This document shows, one piece after another, positions 42,041 through 52,069 of a stretch of 64,000 bases of DNA. A program made the position numbers and the translations under genes. Source of the DNA: Bryobacteraceae bacterium (GTDB taxonomy: Bacteria; Acidobacteriota; Terriglobia; Bryobacterales; Bryobacteraceae); contig JAICJH010000013.1 of NCBI GenBank assembly GCA_025928545.1, positions 1 through 64,000 of the forward strand, in the 5' to 3' direction. Position 1 is the stretch's first letter, and every line of letters begins with the position of its first letter. The notes beneath the pieces are model-generated. The model was not told the DNA's origin. It searched no databases and saw only the letters and a list, made by a program, of their open reading frames with translations.

Positions 42041-42069
42041 TTGACTTTTTCCTCCAGTAACTCTATATA
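42041..42069 (+). promoter_or_regulatory. Near-consensus sigma-70 promoter
   Basis: TTGACT (42041-42046), a 17-bp spacer, TATATA (42064-42069). This is the best canonical promoter I found in the window. The expected start is about 42076, giving a leader of roughly 49 nt before the ATG at 42125. Confidence 0.75.
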
Positions 42070-42124
42070 TGAATCACGCTGCGATTTTTTCTGAGATCGC
42101 AAATTTCGATAGGAGAACATTCAA

Positions 42125-42184
42125 ATGGCAACTAAAAAGAAAGCAGCACCGAAGAAGAAGGCCGCCGCGAAGAAAAAGAAGTAG
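42125..42184 (+). CDS. 19-residue lysine/alanine-rich basic peptide (histone H1-tail-like)
   Basis: ATG 42125 to TAG 42184 encodes MATKKKAAPKKKAAAKKKK: 11 Lys, 5 Ala, 1 Pro, no acidic residue. It resembles one repeat of histone H1 C-terminal tails and of bacterial H1-like proteins. RBS AGGAG lies 9 nt upstream, a near-consensus promoter at 42041 and a perfect terminator at 42212. The unit is therefore a complete, probably highly transcribed gene rather than a chance frame. Binding to nucleic acid or other polyanions is the obvious inference. I know of no characterised homolog, and the length is below most annotation cut-offs. Confidence 0.7.
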   Translation: MATKKKAAPKKKAAAKKKK

Positions 42185-42211
42185 CTCCGGCAGCACAACC
42201 GATCAACCTTA

Positions 42212-42238
42212 GGGCCCCGTTTCGGCGGGGCCCTTTTT
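42212..42238 (+). terminator. Strong rho-independent terminator after the lysine-rich peptide gene
   Basis: GGGCCCCG (42212-42219), loop TTTCGG, CGGGGCCC (42226-42233), then T5. Perfect 8-bp GC stem. It lies 6 nt before the convergent membrane-protein stop at 42244. Confidence 0.9.
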
Positions 42239-42243
42239 GTTGG

Positions 42244-43935
42244 TCAGGGCAGAATCTCAAATGAAGCATTTGCGCGATGCCATGTGTTGCCGCAAGGCCT
42301 GATACGACGTATCTGCACGATGCCTCGCTCCGCATCGCGATCAACGCTCGCGCGACATTTTCCCAGGGCGTCGAGCGTACACCAGTTCTTCCATAAACCC
42401 GATCGAGCCAGTTCATCGTCCGGCATTCTGTACTCCACATCGAGACTGCAGCCAGGAAATCCCACAGCCTCAACTGAGACTGCGCCACCGCGGCTCACGC
42501 TGGCGGGAACAACGCGGACGACGGTTTCGGGCTCACGGATCAGCGGGACGCCCGGCGAAACCCGGACCGGAGATGTGGCGGCATGAACGACCGCGGAGTA
42601 GATGGAGAGATCGGCGGGATCGAACGCCGCATTGAGTTGAGAAGGGCGGTCGACCCAGAGTGTTGCATCGTGCCACGCGAGGCGAATCAGAAAGAGCGAG
42701 GTCCAGTTCACCGGCCCGAAAGGATCGTCAGCTATGAGAATGCGACTGCCGGGGGCCAGATCGGGTTTCGCGGCGGTCACGCCGTCGTAGATGGATCGCA
42801 GGATCTTCTCCTGTGCGATGAGGTCATCCCCCATATGCGCGGCGGCATTGCGCTGGCCGATGTAAAGACCTCCGAGCAACAGGATGAAACAGGCGGCTGC
42901 CGCAAAATCCCGCCGTGCGGGAAGCCGGGAAATCAGCAGCGAAAGAAAAGTGCCCGCGTACAGCGCCCAACCAAGATAAGGAATATACAAGGCAAAGCCG
43001 GAGCGGCCGGGAATTACGGCGAGCGGCAGAAGAGCGAGGTTGGCGAACAGAAGTCCGAACACCATGGCTCGGCTGCGAAGCGCGATCGCCAACGCCAGCA
43101 AGGCCGCCAGCGATACGAGCAAAGGTATGGTCTGAACAGGACGGTTCCAGAGGAGAAGCCAATAATAATGATTCAACTGTTCGGCCATGTAGGGTAAGGA
43201 CAAGTGCGGAACGTAGGCGGGCGTCATGCTCATCTGGTTGGGGACCTGGGTCTTGACCAGCCCGTAGAGCGCGGCCACCACCGAGATGGTTGCGATCGGC
43301 AGGAAGCGCCCGCGGCGACTTTCCGCGGCACGGTGAAACACGAGCTCATATGAGATCAAAAGTGCGGGCCAGGCGATGGCCATCTCCTTGCTGTCGAGCG
43401 CCAGGCCGTACAGGATCAGGAATAGTATGAAGCGCCGCCCGGCGAGAACAGCGCCATTGAGACGCACATGGACGTACAAGATGAGCGATGCCACGCCGAA
43501 GGTGAAACAGAGGATGTCGTATAGCGTGCCCGTGTTGAAGTACAAGCCACCCATCGAGGTGTGGACGGCAAAAATCAGCGCAGCGAGCAGTGCGTTGATG
43601 CGGGATCCGGTGAGGACAAAAACGAAGAGGCCCGCGAGGAAGAGATTCAGCAACAGGAGCGCGTAGCAAAAGAGGCGGAACGGAAGCGGTTCCAGGCCAA
43701 ACAAAGCGTACAAAATCCGATAGACGGCTCCTCCGAGCGGCCGGTACTCGGGCGTGATGACAACGGCGCAGTGAACCAGGAGCATTGCGAACGGACGTTG
43801 GCCGAAACCGTGAAGGAACTGGATATTGGTAAGGTCGTCGCCGGTGAACCAGGCGCCGAGACCCCGCCAGGTGAGCGCGAGAAAGTAAACGGCTATCAGG
43901 GAACCCGCAGCCATCAGCTTTTGCGCGCGCGTCAT
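42244..43935 (-). CDS. Polytopic membrane protein, glycosyltransferase-like (GT-C type suspected)
   Basis: 563 aa. About 10-11 TM helices occupy residues 8-385, beginning 'GSLIAVYFLALTWRGLGAWFTGDDLTNIQFLHG'. An acidic pair (DD) after TM1 sits in the first periplasmic loop, as in lipid-linked-sugar GT-C enzymes. The soluble C-terminal part (about 400-563) is beta-rich. I do not recognise an exact family; O-antigen or mannosyltransferase-like roles are possible. TATCAT lies 9 nt before the ATG, with an SD-like GGCGGAG in between. Monocistronic, divergent from the phosphatase gene. Confidence 0.6.
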   Translation of the reverse strand: MTRAQKLMAAGSLIAVYFLALTWRGLGAWFTGDDLTNIQFLHGFGQRPFAMLLVHCAVVITPEYRPLGGAVYRILYALFGLEPLPFRLFCYALLLLNLFLAGLFVFVLTGSRINALLAALIFAVHTSMGGLYFNTGTLYDILCFTFGVASLILYVHVRLNGAVLAGRRFILFLILYGLALDSKEMAIAWPALLISYELVFHRAAESRRGRFLPIATISVVAALYGLVKTQVPNQMSMTPAYVPHLSLPYMAEQLNHYYWLLLWNRPVQTIPLLVSLAALLALAIALRSRAMVFGLLFANLALLPLAVIPGRSGFALYIPYLGWALYAGTFLSLLISRLPARRDFAAAACFILLLGGLYIGQRNAAAHMGDDLIAQEKILRSIYDGVTAAKPDLAPGSRILIADDPFGPVNWTSLFLIRLAWHDATLWVDRPSQLNAAFDPADLSIYSAVVHAATSPVRVSPGVPLIREPETVVRVVPASVSRGGAVSVEAVGFPGCSLDVEYRMPDDELARSGLWKNWCTLDALGKCRASVDRDAERGIVQIRRIRPCGNTWHRANASFEILP

Positions 43936-44010
43936 GCTCCGCCTATGATAGCCCAGCTCAGAAAAGCTCTATCCGGCGGGAAACAGGATGGCCTGCGTCA
44001 GAATCGAAGT

Positions 44011-45297
44011 ATGCGGAAGATGATTACTTTGTTTTTTCTCGCGCAACTGTCGATTGTCCCCTTTCGTCTGGCTGCGCAGCCCCCTGCGGGCTTAAAGCTG
44101 GAATATGTCGCGGTTTTGGGTCGCCACGGAGTTCGCTCTCCTCTGCTCTCGCTGGAGGGGTTGCGCGATTACTCTTCCCAGCCGTGGCGCGCGCTGGAGG
44201 CGCCAGTCGGCTACATGACTCCGCACGGCGTCACGGAAATGAAGATGACAGGAGAATGGAACCGGCAATATCTTGTGCGGAATGGCCTGATCGCCGGCAC
44301 TCCCGGATGCGAGGAGGCTTCGAAGTTTTACTTTCGCGCCGATGGCATTCAGCGCGATGTGGAAAGCGCGCGTGCTATTGCCACCACCATGTTTCCACAA
44401 TGCAATGTTCCGATTCATGCTGCGCCGGCCGGAACTGCCGACCCAATGTTCCTGGGCGCTTCCGCGGCGGGCGTGGTGGATCCCGAAGTGGCAGGTGCTG
44501 CGCTTGAAGGCCGGACGGGCGGCGACCCCACGAAGATTCTGCAGTCGCACGCGAGCGACGTGGCGATCGTGCAAAAGATCCTCACGGGCAACGGACCGGC
44601 TCCGAAAAAGACGATGCTGATGCCGGATCCGCCCAAAGGAGACCGCTATGCACGCGCGATCGGGCCGCTGACGAACGACAATTACGTGACGGACGCGCTG
44701 CTGCTGGAGTACGAGCAGGGTTATCCGCCGGCGGAAACCGGCTGGGGGCGGCTCAATGAGTCGAATCTGCCGGCGCTCCTCATCTTGCAGCAGGCTTTCA
44801 CGGATATGGTGTGGGACAACCCCGTGATCGCGCGGGCACGGGGCAGCAACCTGATGTCGCACATATTGCGATCGATGCAGCAGGAAGTCTCCGGGCATGC
44901 GCTGGAAGGCGCAATGGGCAACCCTACGGATAAAGGATTGTTCGTAATGGGCCACGATTCCGATTTCGGCCACTTTGCCACAATGCTCAGCCTGGCCTGG
45001 ATACTGGACGGCTTCCCGCCCAAGGCAACGCCGCCGGGAGCGGCCATGATGTTCGAAATCTGGCGCGATGATGCGGGGCGGCGGACTGTGCGGCTTTCGG
45101 TCATGGGTCAAACGATGCGGCAGATCCGCGATTCGGTATCGCCCGTGCAGCAACCGCCGATGAAGGTTCCGGTGTTCGTGCCGGGGTGCAGCGCGACGAC
45201 GGAAGGATTTCCGTGCGATTTCGAAGCGTTCCGAAAGTTGGCGGACGCTGCCATCGATACGAATGAAGTGCGGGCAGACGTCACGGTGGTGCGCTGA
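44011..45297 (+). CDS. Exported histidine acid phosphatase (AppA/phytase-like)
   Basis: 428 aa. Signal peptide at about residues 1-22 ([17 protein letters not shown]). The active-site motif '[10 protein letters not shown]' (RHGxRxP, catalytic His) lies at about residues 37-46, with the proton-donor motif 'GHDSDF' near residue 315 in place of the common HDTN. It hydrolyses phosphomonoesters such as sugar phosphates or phytate in the periplasm. The long upstream frame is antisense to the membrane-protein gene; ATG 44011 begins the signal peptide and has CAGAAT 6 nt before it. The stop is 43 nt before the phosphoketolase start. Confidence 0.9.
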   Translation: MRKMITLFFLAQLSIVPFRLAAQPPAGLKLEYVAVLGRHGVRSPLLSLEGLRDYSSQPWRALEAPVGYMTPHGVTEMKMTGEWNRQYLVRNGLIAGTPGCEEASKFYFRADGIQRDVESARAIATTMFPQCNVPIHAAPAGTADPMFLGASAAGVVDPEVAGAALEGRTGGDPTKILQSHASDVAIVQKILTGNGPAPKKTMLMPDPPKGDRYARAIGPLTNDNYVTDALLLEYEQGYPPAETGWGRLNESNLPALLILQQAFTDMVWDNPVIARARGSNLMSHILRSMQQEVSGHALEGAMGNPTDKGLFVMGHDSDFGHFATMLSLAWILDGFPPKATPPGAAMMFEIWRDDAGRRTVRLSVMGQTMRQIRDSVSPVQQPPMKVPVFVPGCSATTEGFPCDFEAFRKLADAAIDTNEVRADVTVVR

Positions 45298-45340
45298 AGA
45301 CTCGCAGCGGAACGGATTTAGAATCGAAGCAGGTGCAAGC

Positions 45341-47710
45341 ATGGAAGCCAAGCCACTCTCACCGGAAGAATTGGGCAAGATAGACGCTTATTGGCGCGCG
45401 TGCAATTATCTGAGCGCCGGTATGATCTATTTGCGAGACAATCCGCTGCTGCGGCAGCCATTGAGCGTAGAACAAGTCAAAGAGAGACTGCTGGGGCATT
45501 GGGGATCGTCGCCCGGGCAGTCCTTCACCTGGGTGCATCTGAACCGGCTGATCCGGAAGTACGACCTGGACATGATATATATTTCAGGCCCTGGGCACGG
45601 CGCACCAGCGGTACTTTCCAACGCGTATCTGGAAGGCACATACTCGGAAATCTATCCGGATATAAGCGAAGACGAAGAAGGGATGCGGAAGTTCTTCCGG
45701 CAGTTCTCGTTTCCGGGCGGCATCGGAAGCCATTGTACGCCGGAAACGCCGGGATCGATTCACGAAGGCGGTGAACTGGGGTACAGCGTGTCGCATGCTT
45801 TCGGCGGGGCGTTCGACAATCCGGATCTTATTGTGTCGGTGGTGGTGGGAGACGGCGAGGCGGAGACAGGGCCGCTGGCGACTTCGTGGCATTCCAACAA
45901 GTTCCTGAATCCGATACGCGACGGCGCGGTGCTCCCGATCCTGCATCTGAACGGCTACAAGATTGCGAATCCGACGATTCTCGCGCGCATTCCGCCCGGC
46001 GAACTGGAACAGATGTTCCGCGGGTATGGGTGGAATCCATATTTTGTTGAGGGTGACGACCCGGCGACGATGCATCAGTTGATGGCGGCTACGCTGGAGC
46101 GCTGTATTCAGGAAATCCGTTCGATCCAGGAGAAGTCGCGGCGCGACGGATTCACGGAACGTCCGCGCTGGCCCATGGTTATCCTTCGCACTCCTAAAGG
46201 GTGGACCGGGCCCAAGCAACTGGATGGACATAAGGTGGAGGGCACCTGGCGAGCTCATCAGGTGCCGGTGCTGGAGGTGGCGACGAATCCGGAACATCTG
46301 CGGATTGTGGAAGAATGGATGCGGAGCTATAAGCCGGAGGAATTGTTCGACGCGAATGGGCGGCTGATTCCTGAATTGAGAGAGTTACCGCCTTCCGGCG
46401 CGCGCCGCATGAGTGCGAATCCTCATGGCAATGGCGGAGTGCTGCGGAAGCCGCTGCGATTACCCGATTTCCGGAAGTACGCCATAGCGGTGTCAAAGCC
46501 AGGGAATACGGAAGCACCGCCGACGCACATTATGGCCCAGTTCCTTCGCGATGTCATGCGCGAGAACCCGACGAGCTTTCGTGTGTTCGGTCCGGATGAG
46601 ACGGCTTCGAATAAGCTCCAGGCGATCTATGAAGCCACCGGGAAGACCTGGTTGGCGGAAGCAAGGCCGGAAGATGCGGATGGCGGCGATCTGGCGCCGG
46701 ACGGGCGGGTGATGGAAATGCTGAGTGAGCACACTCTGGAGGGCTGGCTCGAAGGCTACGTACTAACAGGACGGCATGGCTTCTTCTCTACCTACGAAGC
46801 GTTCGTCCACATCATCGATTCGATGTTCAATCAGCATGCGAAATGGCTGGAGAAAAGCAAAGGGCTGAGCTGGAGGGCGCCGATCGCATCCGCGAACCTG
46901 CTGGTCACGTCGACCGTCTGGAGGCAGGACCATAATGGCTTTACTCATCAGGATCCCGGTTTCCTGGACATCGTAACCAATAAGAGTCCGGAGATTACGC
47001 GCATCTATCTGCCGCCGGACGCAAATTGCCTGCTGAGCGTTGCGGATCACTGCCTGCGAAGCACCGATTATTTTAATGTGATTGTGGCAGACAAACAGCC
47101 GCACCTGCAGTATCTCGACATGGATGCCGCGGTCAAACACTGTTCGAAGGGTATCGGGATCTGGGATTTCGCGAGCAACGATGACGGCGGAGAGCCGGAC
47201 CTTGTGATGGCAAGCGCAGGCGACGTTGCGACGATGGAATCACTGGCGGCTGTTGCTATTCTGCGCGAACGATTCCCGGCATTGAAGATCCGGTTCGTGA
47301 ATGTGGTGGATTTGTTTAAGCTACAGCCTTCGAGCGAACATCCGCATGGATTGCCGGACCGCGACTTCGATTCATTGTTCACGACCAGCAAGCCCATCAT
47401 TTTTAATTTCCATAGCTATCCGTGGCTGATTCACAAGCTGGCTTACCGGCGCACGAACCATGACAATCTTCATGTGCGCGGCTATAAGGAGAAAGGGAAC
47501 ATCAATACACCTTTCGAGCTCGCCATCCGGAATCAGGTGGACCGGTTCAGCCTGGCGATTGATGCGATTGACCGGGTGCCGGAATTACAGGTCTCCGGCG
47601 CGCACGTTAAGGAATGGCTGAAGGATCAGATCTGCGAACAGATATCCTATGCGTTTGAGCACGGGATCGATCGGCCGGAGATCCGCAACTGGAAGTGGCC
47701 GCGAGTCTGA
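45341..47710 (+). CDS. xfp: Phosphoketolase (xylulose 5-phosphate/fructose 6-phosphate)
   Basis: 789 aa, the usual length. A TPP enzyme cleaving Xu5P or F6P with phosphate to acetyl-phosphate plus glyceraldehyde 3-phosphate or erythrose 4-phosphate. N-terminus '[21 protein letters not shown]', the family signature '[36 protein letters not shown]', TPP-binding '[17 protein letters not shown]' and '[10 protein letters not shown]', and the second domain with '[13 protein letters not shown]'. ATG 45341 has AGGTG 5 nt upstream and TAGAAT further up. No acetate kinase gene is adjacent. Confidence 0.97.
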   Translation: MEAKPLSPEELGKIDAYWRACNYLSAGMIYLRDNPLLRQPLSVEQVKERLLGHWGSSPGQSFTWVHLNRLIRKYDLDMIYISGPGHGAPAVLSNAYLEGTYSEIYPDISEDEEGMRKFFRQFSFPGGIGSHCTPETPGSIHEGGELGYSVSHAFGGAFDNPDLIVSVVVGDGEAETGPLATSWHSNKFLNPIRDGAVLPILHLNGYKIANPTILARIPPGELEQMFRGYGWNPYFVEGDDPATMHQLMAATLERCIQEIRSIQEKSRRDGFTERPRWPMVILRTPKGWTGPKQLDGHKVEGTWRAHQVPVLEVATNPEHLRIVEEWMRSYKPEELFDANGRLIPELRELPPSGARRMSANPHGNGGVLRKPLRLPDFRKYAIAVSKPGNTEAPPTHIMAQFLRDVMRENPTSFRVFGPDETASNKLQAIYEATGKTWLAEARPEDADGGDLAPDGRVMEMLSEHTLEGWLEGYVLTGRHGFFSTYEAFVHIIDSMFNQHAKWLEKSKGLSWRAPIASANLLVTSTVWRQDHNGFTHQDPGFLDIVTNKSPEITRIYLPPDANCLLSVADHCLRSTDYFNVIVADKQPHLQYLDMDAAVKHCSKGIGIWDFASNDDGGEPDLVMASAGDVATMESLAAVAILRERFPALKIRFVNVVDLFKLQPSSEHPHGLPDRDFDSLFTTSKPIIFNFHSYPWLIHKLAYRRTNHDNLHVRGYKEKGNINTPFELAIRNQVDRFSLAIDAIDRVPELQVSGAHVKEWLKDQICEQISYAFEHGIDRPEIRNWKWPRV

Positions 47711-47866
47711 TCACCGCCGGTATTAACTAACGTTATACGGACGCCAGCAACAAAAGGTGCATTGTGCCGGTTGTCACGAATCCGCATACTTGGATTGAAG
47801 ACTCGTCGGCCATCCGGGAGCGGTCGGGGGGAATCGGCGAACATCCATCAAAGTCGGAGGATACTG

Positions 47867-50800
47867 TTGAGCATTGTGATTCGTGTCGGCCGCCTGATCG
47901 TTCGCGTCGCAGTCCCCATGCTCCTGCTGGCCTGCCTGGCTGCCGCACACAAGTCCAGTTTCCGGACATATTCCGACAGCGATGGCCTCACCGAACTAAA
48001 TGTTAACGCGATATTACAGGCTCGCGATGGATACCTGTGGGTGGCTACTACCTACGGAATCTTTCATTTCGATGGGCACCGGTTTCGGCGCTACGGGGTA
48101 GACCAGGGGCTTCCTTCCGCTGTCGTGCAGGACGTATTTGAGCGCCACGACGGGACGATCCTGAGCATCACTCAGAGCGGGTTGGGCCAGTTGGTTGGCG
48201 ACCGCTTTGTTCGCGTAGACATGCGACGGAAGTATTCCACGGCAAGCGGCCAAGTTGTCGCGGAGGATGGTGCCGGAAGACTGTATGTAGGCGCCCGCGA
48301 AGGATTACTGTGGCTTTCGGATCGCAACAACGGCATCGTGCCGGGAACCGAAGGAAAGCAGGTTTGGAGTGTCGCGGCAGGTTCAGGCGAAAACATTTGG
48401 TACGCTCTGCAGAATTCGGTCTGTTCCTGGAATGGATCGGGAAGCAATTGTTACAGCGTCAGTCCGGACCGATGGGGTGCTCTCAAGCTGGATCCGTCCG
48501 GCGCCGTCTGGGTGCGCAGCGCTACGCGCTTATTGGTACTGGAACCGGGCAAGGACACATTCGTTCCACGCGACGCCGGATTGCCGTACGCCAATCTGAA
48601 TGGGGCACTTTCGCTTAACAGTCGGGGCGCAATGATGGCGCCGACTATTCAGGGACTGGCCCAATGGAACGGGCACCGCTGGTCTTTGCTGGGGTTAAAA
48701 GACGGTTTGCCGATGAATTCCACCATGGCTGCGCTGGAGGATCGGGAAGGATCTTTATGGATCGCGACGCATGGCGCCGGTTTAGCACGCCGCCGCGGCT
48801 CCGGGGAATGGGAAAACTGGACGACGGAAGAAGGCCTCCCGAGCGACGAAATTCTTGCTCTGGCTAAAGACCGGAGAAACAGATTATTTATCGGGAGTGG
48901 GTCCGGTCTGGCTGCTCTGATTGACGGCAGGGTCAGCGTGCTTCCTATCAAGACTCTGGGCGGTGAGGGCCCGGTCCGCGCGGTTGCGTCCGCGCCGGAT
49001 GGCACCGTCTGGGTAGGCACGCTCGCGCATGGAGCAGGCCGAATCGAGCCGAACAATACCCGGATCGAGTCGGCGATGCAGGAAGGGCTGACGATGACCA
49101 GCATTCTTGCGATAGCCGTCGACCCGAAAGGGTGTGTTTGGGTCGGAGGCAAGGGTGGAATCTACTGCGGCACGAAACAGGACAATCGCTGGAGCTGGAA
49201 GAAAACGCCGCTGGAGCGTGAGACCGAAGGAATTCTGGTGTTCAGAATCATTGTCGATCGCCTGGGACGGTCGTGGGCAGTTTCCTCGGAAGGGCTCGGG
49301 CTTTGGAACGGGAGCCGGTGGACCAACCCCGATCGCATGCTCCATTTGCCGGACAGAGGCTCCCAATGCTTCGCCGAAGGGCCGGACGGGTCCATCTGGA
49401 TTTCTTATTTCGATTCAAATGACCTCTATAGAATTTCGGGTGTTGGCGATGCTCTCAGGGTAAGCAAGTTGGTTTTTTCGGGTAACGCGGAAGCGATGGG
49501 CCAGACGGTGGCGCTGGGCTTCGACCGCGCCGGTAGCCTGTGGCGGGGCACGGGCGCCGGTGTTTACCTGCTCGTTAATGGGCACTGGACGCAATACACA
49601 CGGGAGGACGGGCTGAGCTGGAACGGCACAAGCCGCAATGCCTTCGTTGCGGATAGCGACGGCACCGTCTGGCTTGGCACGTCGCGCGGCTTGTCCCATC
49701 ATCTGACTGCGGGTGAGCGGCTCGGAGATATACCGGTGATTGCGCCGCCGACCGCGTCCATTGCCGATTTCCACGCTGCCGGTCAGCGCATTTCGAATGA
49801 CCGTACCTCGCGAATCGATTATCGAAGCGCGGAATTGCAGTTCGATTTCGGCGCTCCTGTTTTCAGGCGCGGTAAAGACGTTCGATTCCGTTACCGATTG
49901 GCGGGATTCGATACGCTTTGGACGGAGACGGCCGATTGGGAAGCGCGCTATTCGCGGCTGCCGCCCGGCGAATACCAAATGGAAGTCTCGGCCGGCACAT
50001 GGGATGGCCGCTGGTCGAATACAGTGACATCGCTGCCGGTGGTCATTACAGGCCCTTTCTGGATGGCACATTGGTTTCCGTGGTTCGGGGCGGCTTTATT
50101 GGCGGCCGGCGCCCTGGTGTTCTGGCGGCTGCGCGATCTCGATCATGTCAGACGAGAACGGGAACTTCGCTCGGCGGTACAACAACGAACCGAAGCCCTC
50201 GAATCGGAACGTGCGCGCGAGAAGAACCGCAATCACATTCTGGAAATCCTGTTGTCCAATCAGCCTCTGCGATCCGTTCTTGACGCCATTGCCGGATTGA
50301 TAGCCGAACAGGTGCCCAATGCGGCTTGTGCGTTGATCCTGCGCAATTCGGACGGAATCAGCATAGGCGGATCATGCAATTTCTCGTCACAGGCGCTCGA
50401 CGCGCTTCTCGCCCCGGACGCAATTCCCAGGGAGGTATGGCAGCAGTCGTGTATGTTCGAAAAAGTCCCGTCCTGCCTCGTCTGGAACAAGTTCATTTCC
50501 CATCTGCCCGGGCAGTTACCTCTTGCGATTCGCTCTTGCCCGATTGGCAATCCGGGCGGAGTCACGGGGGCCATTCTTCTCTTTTACCAGGACGTGCCGA
50601 ACACCGGGCTCCTTGCTGCGGGCAACGACATATTGGCGGTTGCCGCACCACTCGCCCAGCTTGCCACGGAACACAAACGCCTCTATGAGGATCTCCGGTT
50701 TCAGGCTCACCACGACAGCCTGACAAATCTCCCGAACCGAATACTGTTCCAGGCTCAGCTGCGCAAGGCGATGAGAAACGCCCATGCGCTGAATCGGCAA

Positions 50801-52027
50801 CTAGCGCTGATTTACATCGATGTCGATCATTTCAAGGCGATCAACGACCGCCTGGGACACGGCGGTGGCGATGCCGTGCTGCGGGAGATTGCGGCGCGCA
50901 TGAAGCATGCTCTGCGTAGCGGCGACACGCTGGCGAGAATCGGTGGCGATGAATTCAACGTCCTGCTGGAGGGTATTGCGGACCCAAGAGAAGCGGCCGT
51001 AACGGCCGCGCGGCTGCTGGATGCCATTCGTGAACCTTTAATGTCGCAATTCGAGCGGCTGGAATTAACTGCCAGCATAGGAATAGCCGTGTTCCCGGCG
51101 GATTCCACGGATATCGACGAATTGCAGCGCCAGGCGGACGCCGCAATGTACTGTGCGAAACATTGCGGCAGAAACCGGGTCCAGGAATTCAGCGCCACCA
51201 GCAACGATCTGGATACGGAACGCATCGATCTCGCGTTGCGGCGCGCACTACAGGAAGATCTGTTCGAACTCCACTATCAACCCAAGGTGGCCCGGGATGG
51301 CAGCTTCGCCGGATGTGAAGCGTTGTTGCGGCTGAGCCATCCCAAGCTGCGCGACATTCCTCCAGGGATCTTCATTCCTGTTGCAGAAGCCAGGGGTCTC
51401 ATCGTACCCATCGGACACTGGGTGCTGGGGGAAGTCTGCAGGCAAATCGCAGAGTGGCAAAGGGAAGGTCTGGGATGGGTCTCGGTGGCGATCAACGTTT
51501 CGCCGATGCAATTCGAGTCGCGAGAGTTCAGCAACACTGTTCGTGGCTATCTTGACCGATACGGAGTGCCACCGGAATGTCTCGAGATCGAACTGACGGA
51601 GAATCAACTCATGAGCGGGAGCGCCGATGCGAGATTGCAGTTGGAAGAATTGCGTTCCGCCGGTATCCGATTGTCCATCGACGACTTCGGCACGGGTTAT
51701 TCGTCGCTCAGTTCGCTCTACCGGCTACAACTGGACACGATCAAGCTGGACCATTCGTTCGTGCTTTCGCTTGCGACCGATCAGGCGGCATATCGGATTG
51801 TGCAGGCAATGCTCGGCGTGGCGAATGCCCTGGGGCTCAGCATGGTAGCTGAAGGCGTTGAAACGGAAGCCCAACGCGATGCTCTGGTCTCGCTGGGTTG
51901 CCCTTACATGCAGGGCTATCTTTTTGGCCGTCCTTTGAGTGCCGCGGAGTTCGAGCCGACTCTCCGATCACGCTTGACGGAATACGGGGATCGGGTGTTC
52001 ATGAAGGCCACTGCTATGTACGTATAG
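47867..52027 (+). CDS. Two-component-propeller sensor with GGDEF and EAL domains
   Basis: 1386 aa. Starts at TTG 47867 with GGAGG 6 nt upstream. A hydrophobic segment at about 10-25 is followed by two-component-regulator propeller repeats to about 630 ('GYLWVATTYGIFHFDG', 'GSLWIATHGAGLAR'), a Y_Y_Y domain at about 650-725, and a TM helix at about 735-755. A coiled coil and a GAF-like region (about 790-930) follow. GGDEF at 1026-1030 is intact (diguanylate cyclase) and EAL at 1151-1153 is intact (phosphodiesterase). It links an extracellular, possibly glycan, signal to c-di-GMP turnover. The output direction is unknown. It is located just before the EPS operon. Confidence 0.92.
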   Translation: MSIVIRVGRLIVRVAVPMLLLACLAAAHKSSFRTYSDSDGLTELNVNAILQARDGYLWVATTYGIFHFDGHRFRRYGVDQGLPSAVVQDVFERHDGTILSITQSGLGQLVGDRFVRVDMRRKYSTASGQVVAEDGAGRLYVGAREGLLWLSDRNNGIVPGTEGKQVWSVAAGSGENIWYALQNSVCSWNGSGSNCYSVSPDRWGALKLDPSGAVWVRSATRLLVLEPGKDTFVPRDAGLPYANLNGALSLNSRGAMMAPTIQGLAQWNGHRWSLLGLKDGLPMNSTMAALEDREGSLWIATHGAGLARRRGSGEWENWTTEEGLPSDEILALAKDRRNRLFIGSGSGLAALIDGRVSVLPIKTLGGEGPVRAVASAPDGTVWVGTLAHGAGRIEPNNTRIESAMQEGLTMTSILAIAVDPKGCVWVGGKGGIYCGTKQDNRWSWKKTPLERETEGILVFRIIVDRLGRSWAVSSEGLGLWNGSRWTNPDRMLHLPDRGSQCFAEGPDGSIWISYFDSNDLYRISGVGDALRVSKLVFSGNAEAMGQTVALGFDRAGSLWRGTGAGVYLLVNGHWTQYTREDGLSWNGTSRNAFVADSDGTVWLGTSRGLSHHLTAGERLGDIPVIAPPTASIADFHAAGQRISNDRTSRIDYRSAELQFDFGAPVFRRGKDVRFRYRLAGFDTLWTETADWEARYSRLPPGEYQMEVSAGTWDGRWSNTVTSLPVVITGPFWMAHWFPWFGAALLAAGALVFWRLRDLDHVRRERELRSAVQQRTEALESERAREKNRNHILEILLSNQPLRSVLDAIAGLIAEQVPNAACALILRNSDGISIGGSCNFSSQALDALLAPDAIPREVWQQSCMFEKVPSCLVWNKFISHLPGQLPLAIRSCPIGNPGGVTGAILLFYQDVPNTGLLAAGNDILAVAAPLAQLATEHKRLYEDLRFQAHHDSLTNLPNRILFQAQLRKAMRNAHALNRQLALIYIDVDHFKAINDRLGHGGGDAVLREIAARMKHALRSGDTLARIGGDEFNVLLEGIADPREAAVTAARLLDAIREPLMSQFERLELTASIGIAVFPADSTDIDELQRQADAAMYCAKHCGRNRVQEFSATSNDLDTERIDLALRRALQEDLFELHYQPKVARDGSFAGCEALLRLSHPKLRDIPPGIFIPVAEARGLIVPIGHWVLGEVCRQIAEWQREGLGWVSVAINVSPMQFESREFSNTVRGYLDRYGVPPECLEIELTENQLMSGSADARLQLEELRSAGIRLSIDDFGTGYSSLSSLYRLQLDTIKLDHSFVLSLATDQAAYRIVQAMLGVANALGLSMVAEGVETEAQRDALVSLGCPYMQGYLFGRPLSAAEFEPTLRSRLTEYGDRVFMKATAMYV

Positions 52028-52069
52028 CCAAGGCCAACCGTGGCATTGCGCGTGCGGCGGTGGCCGAAG

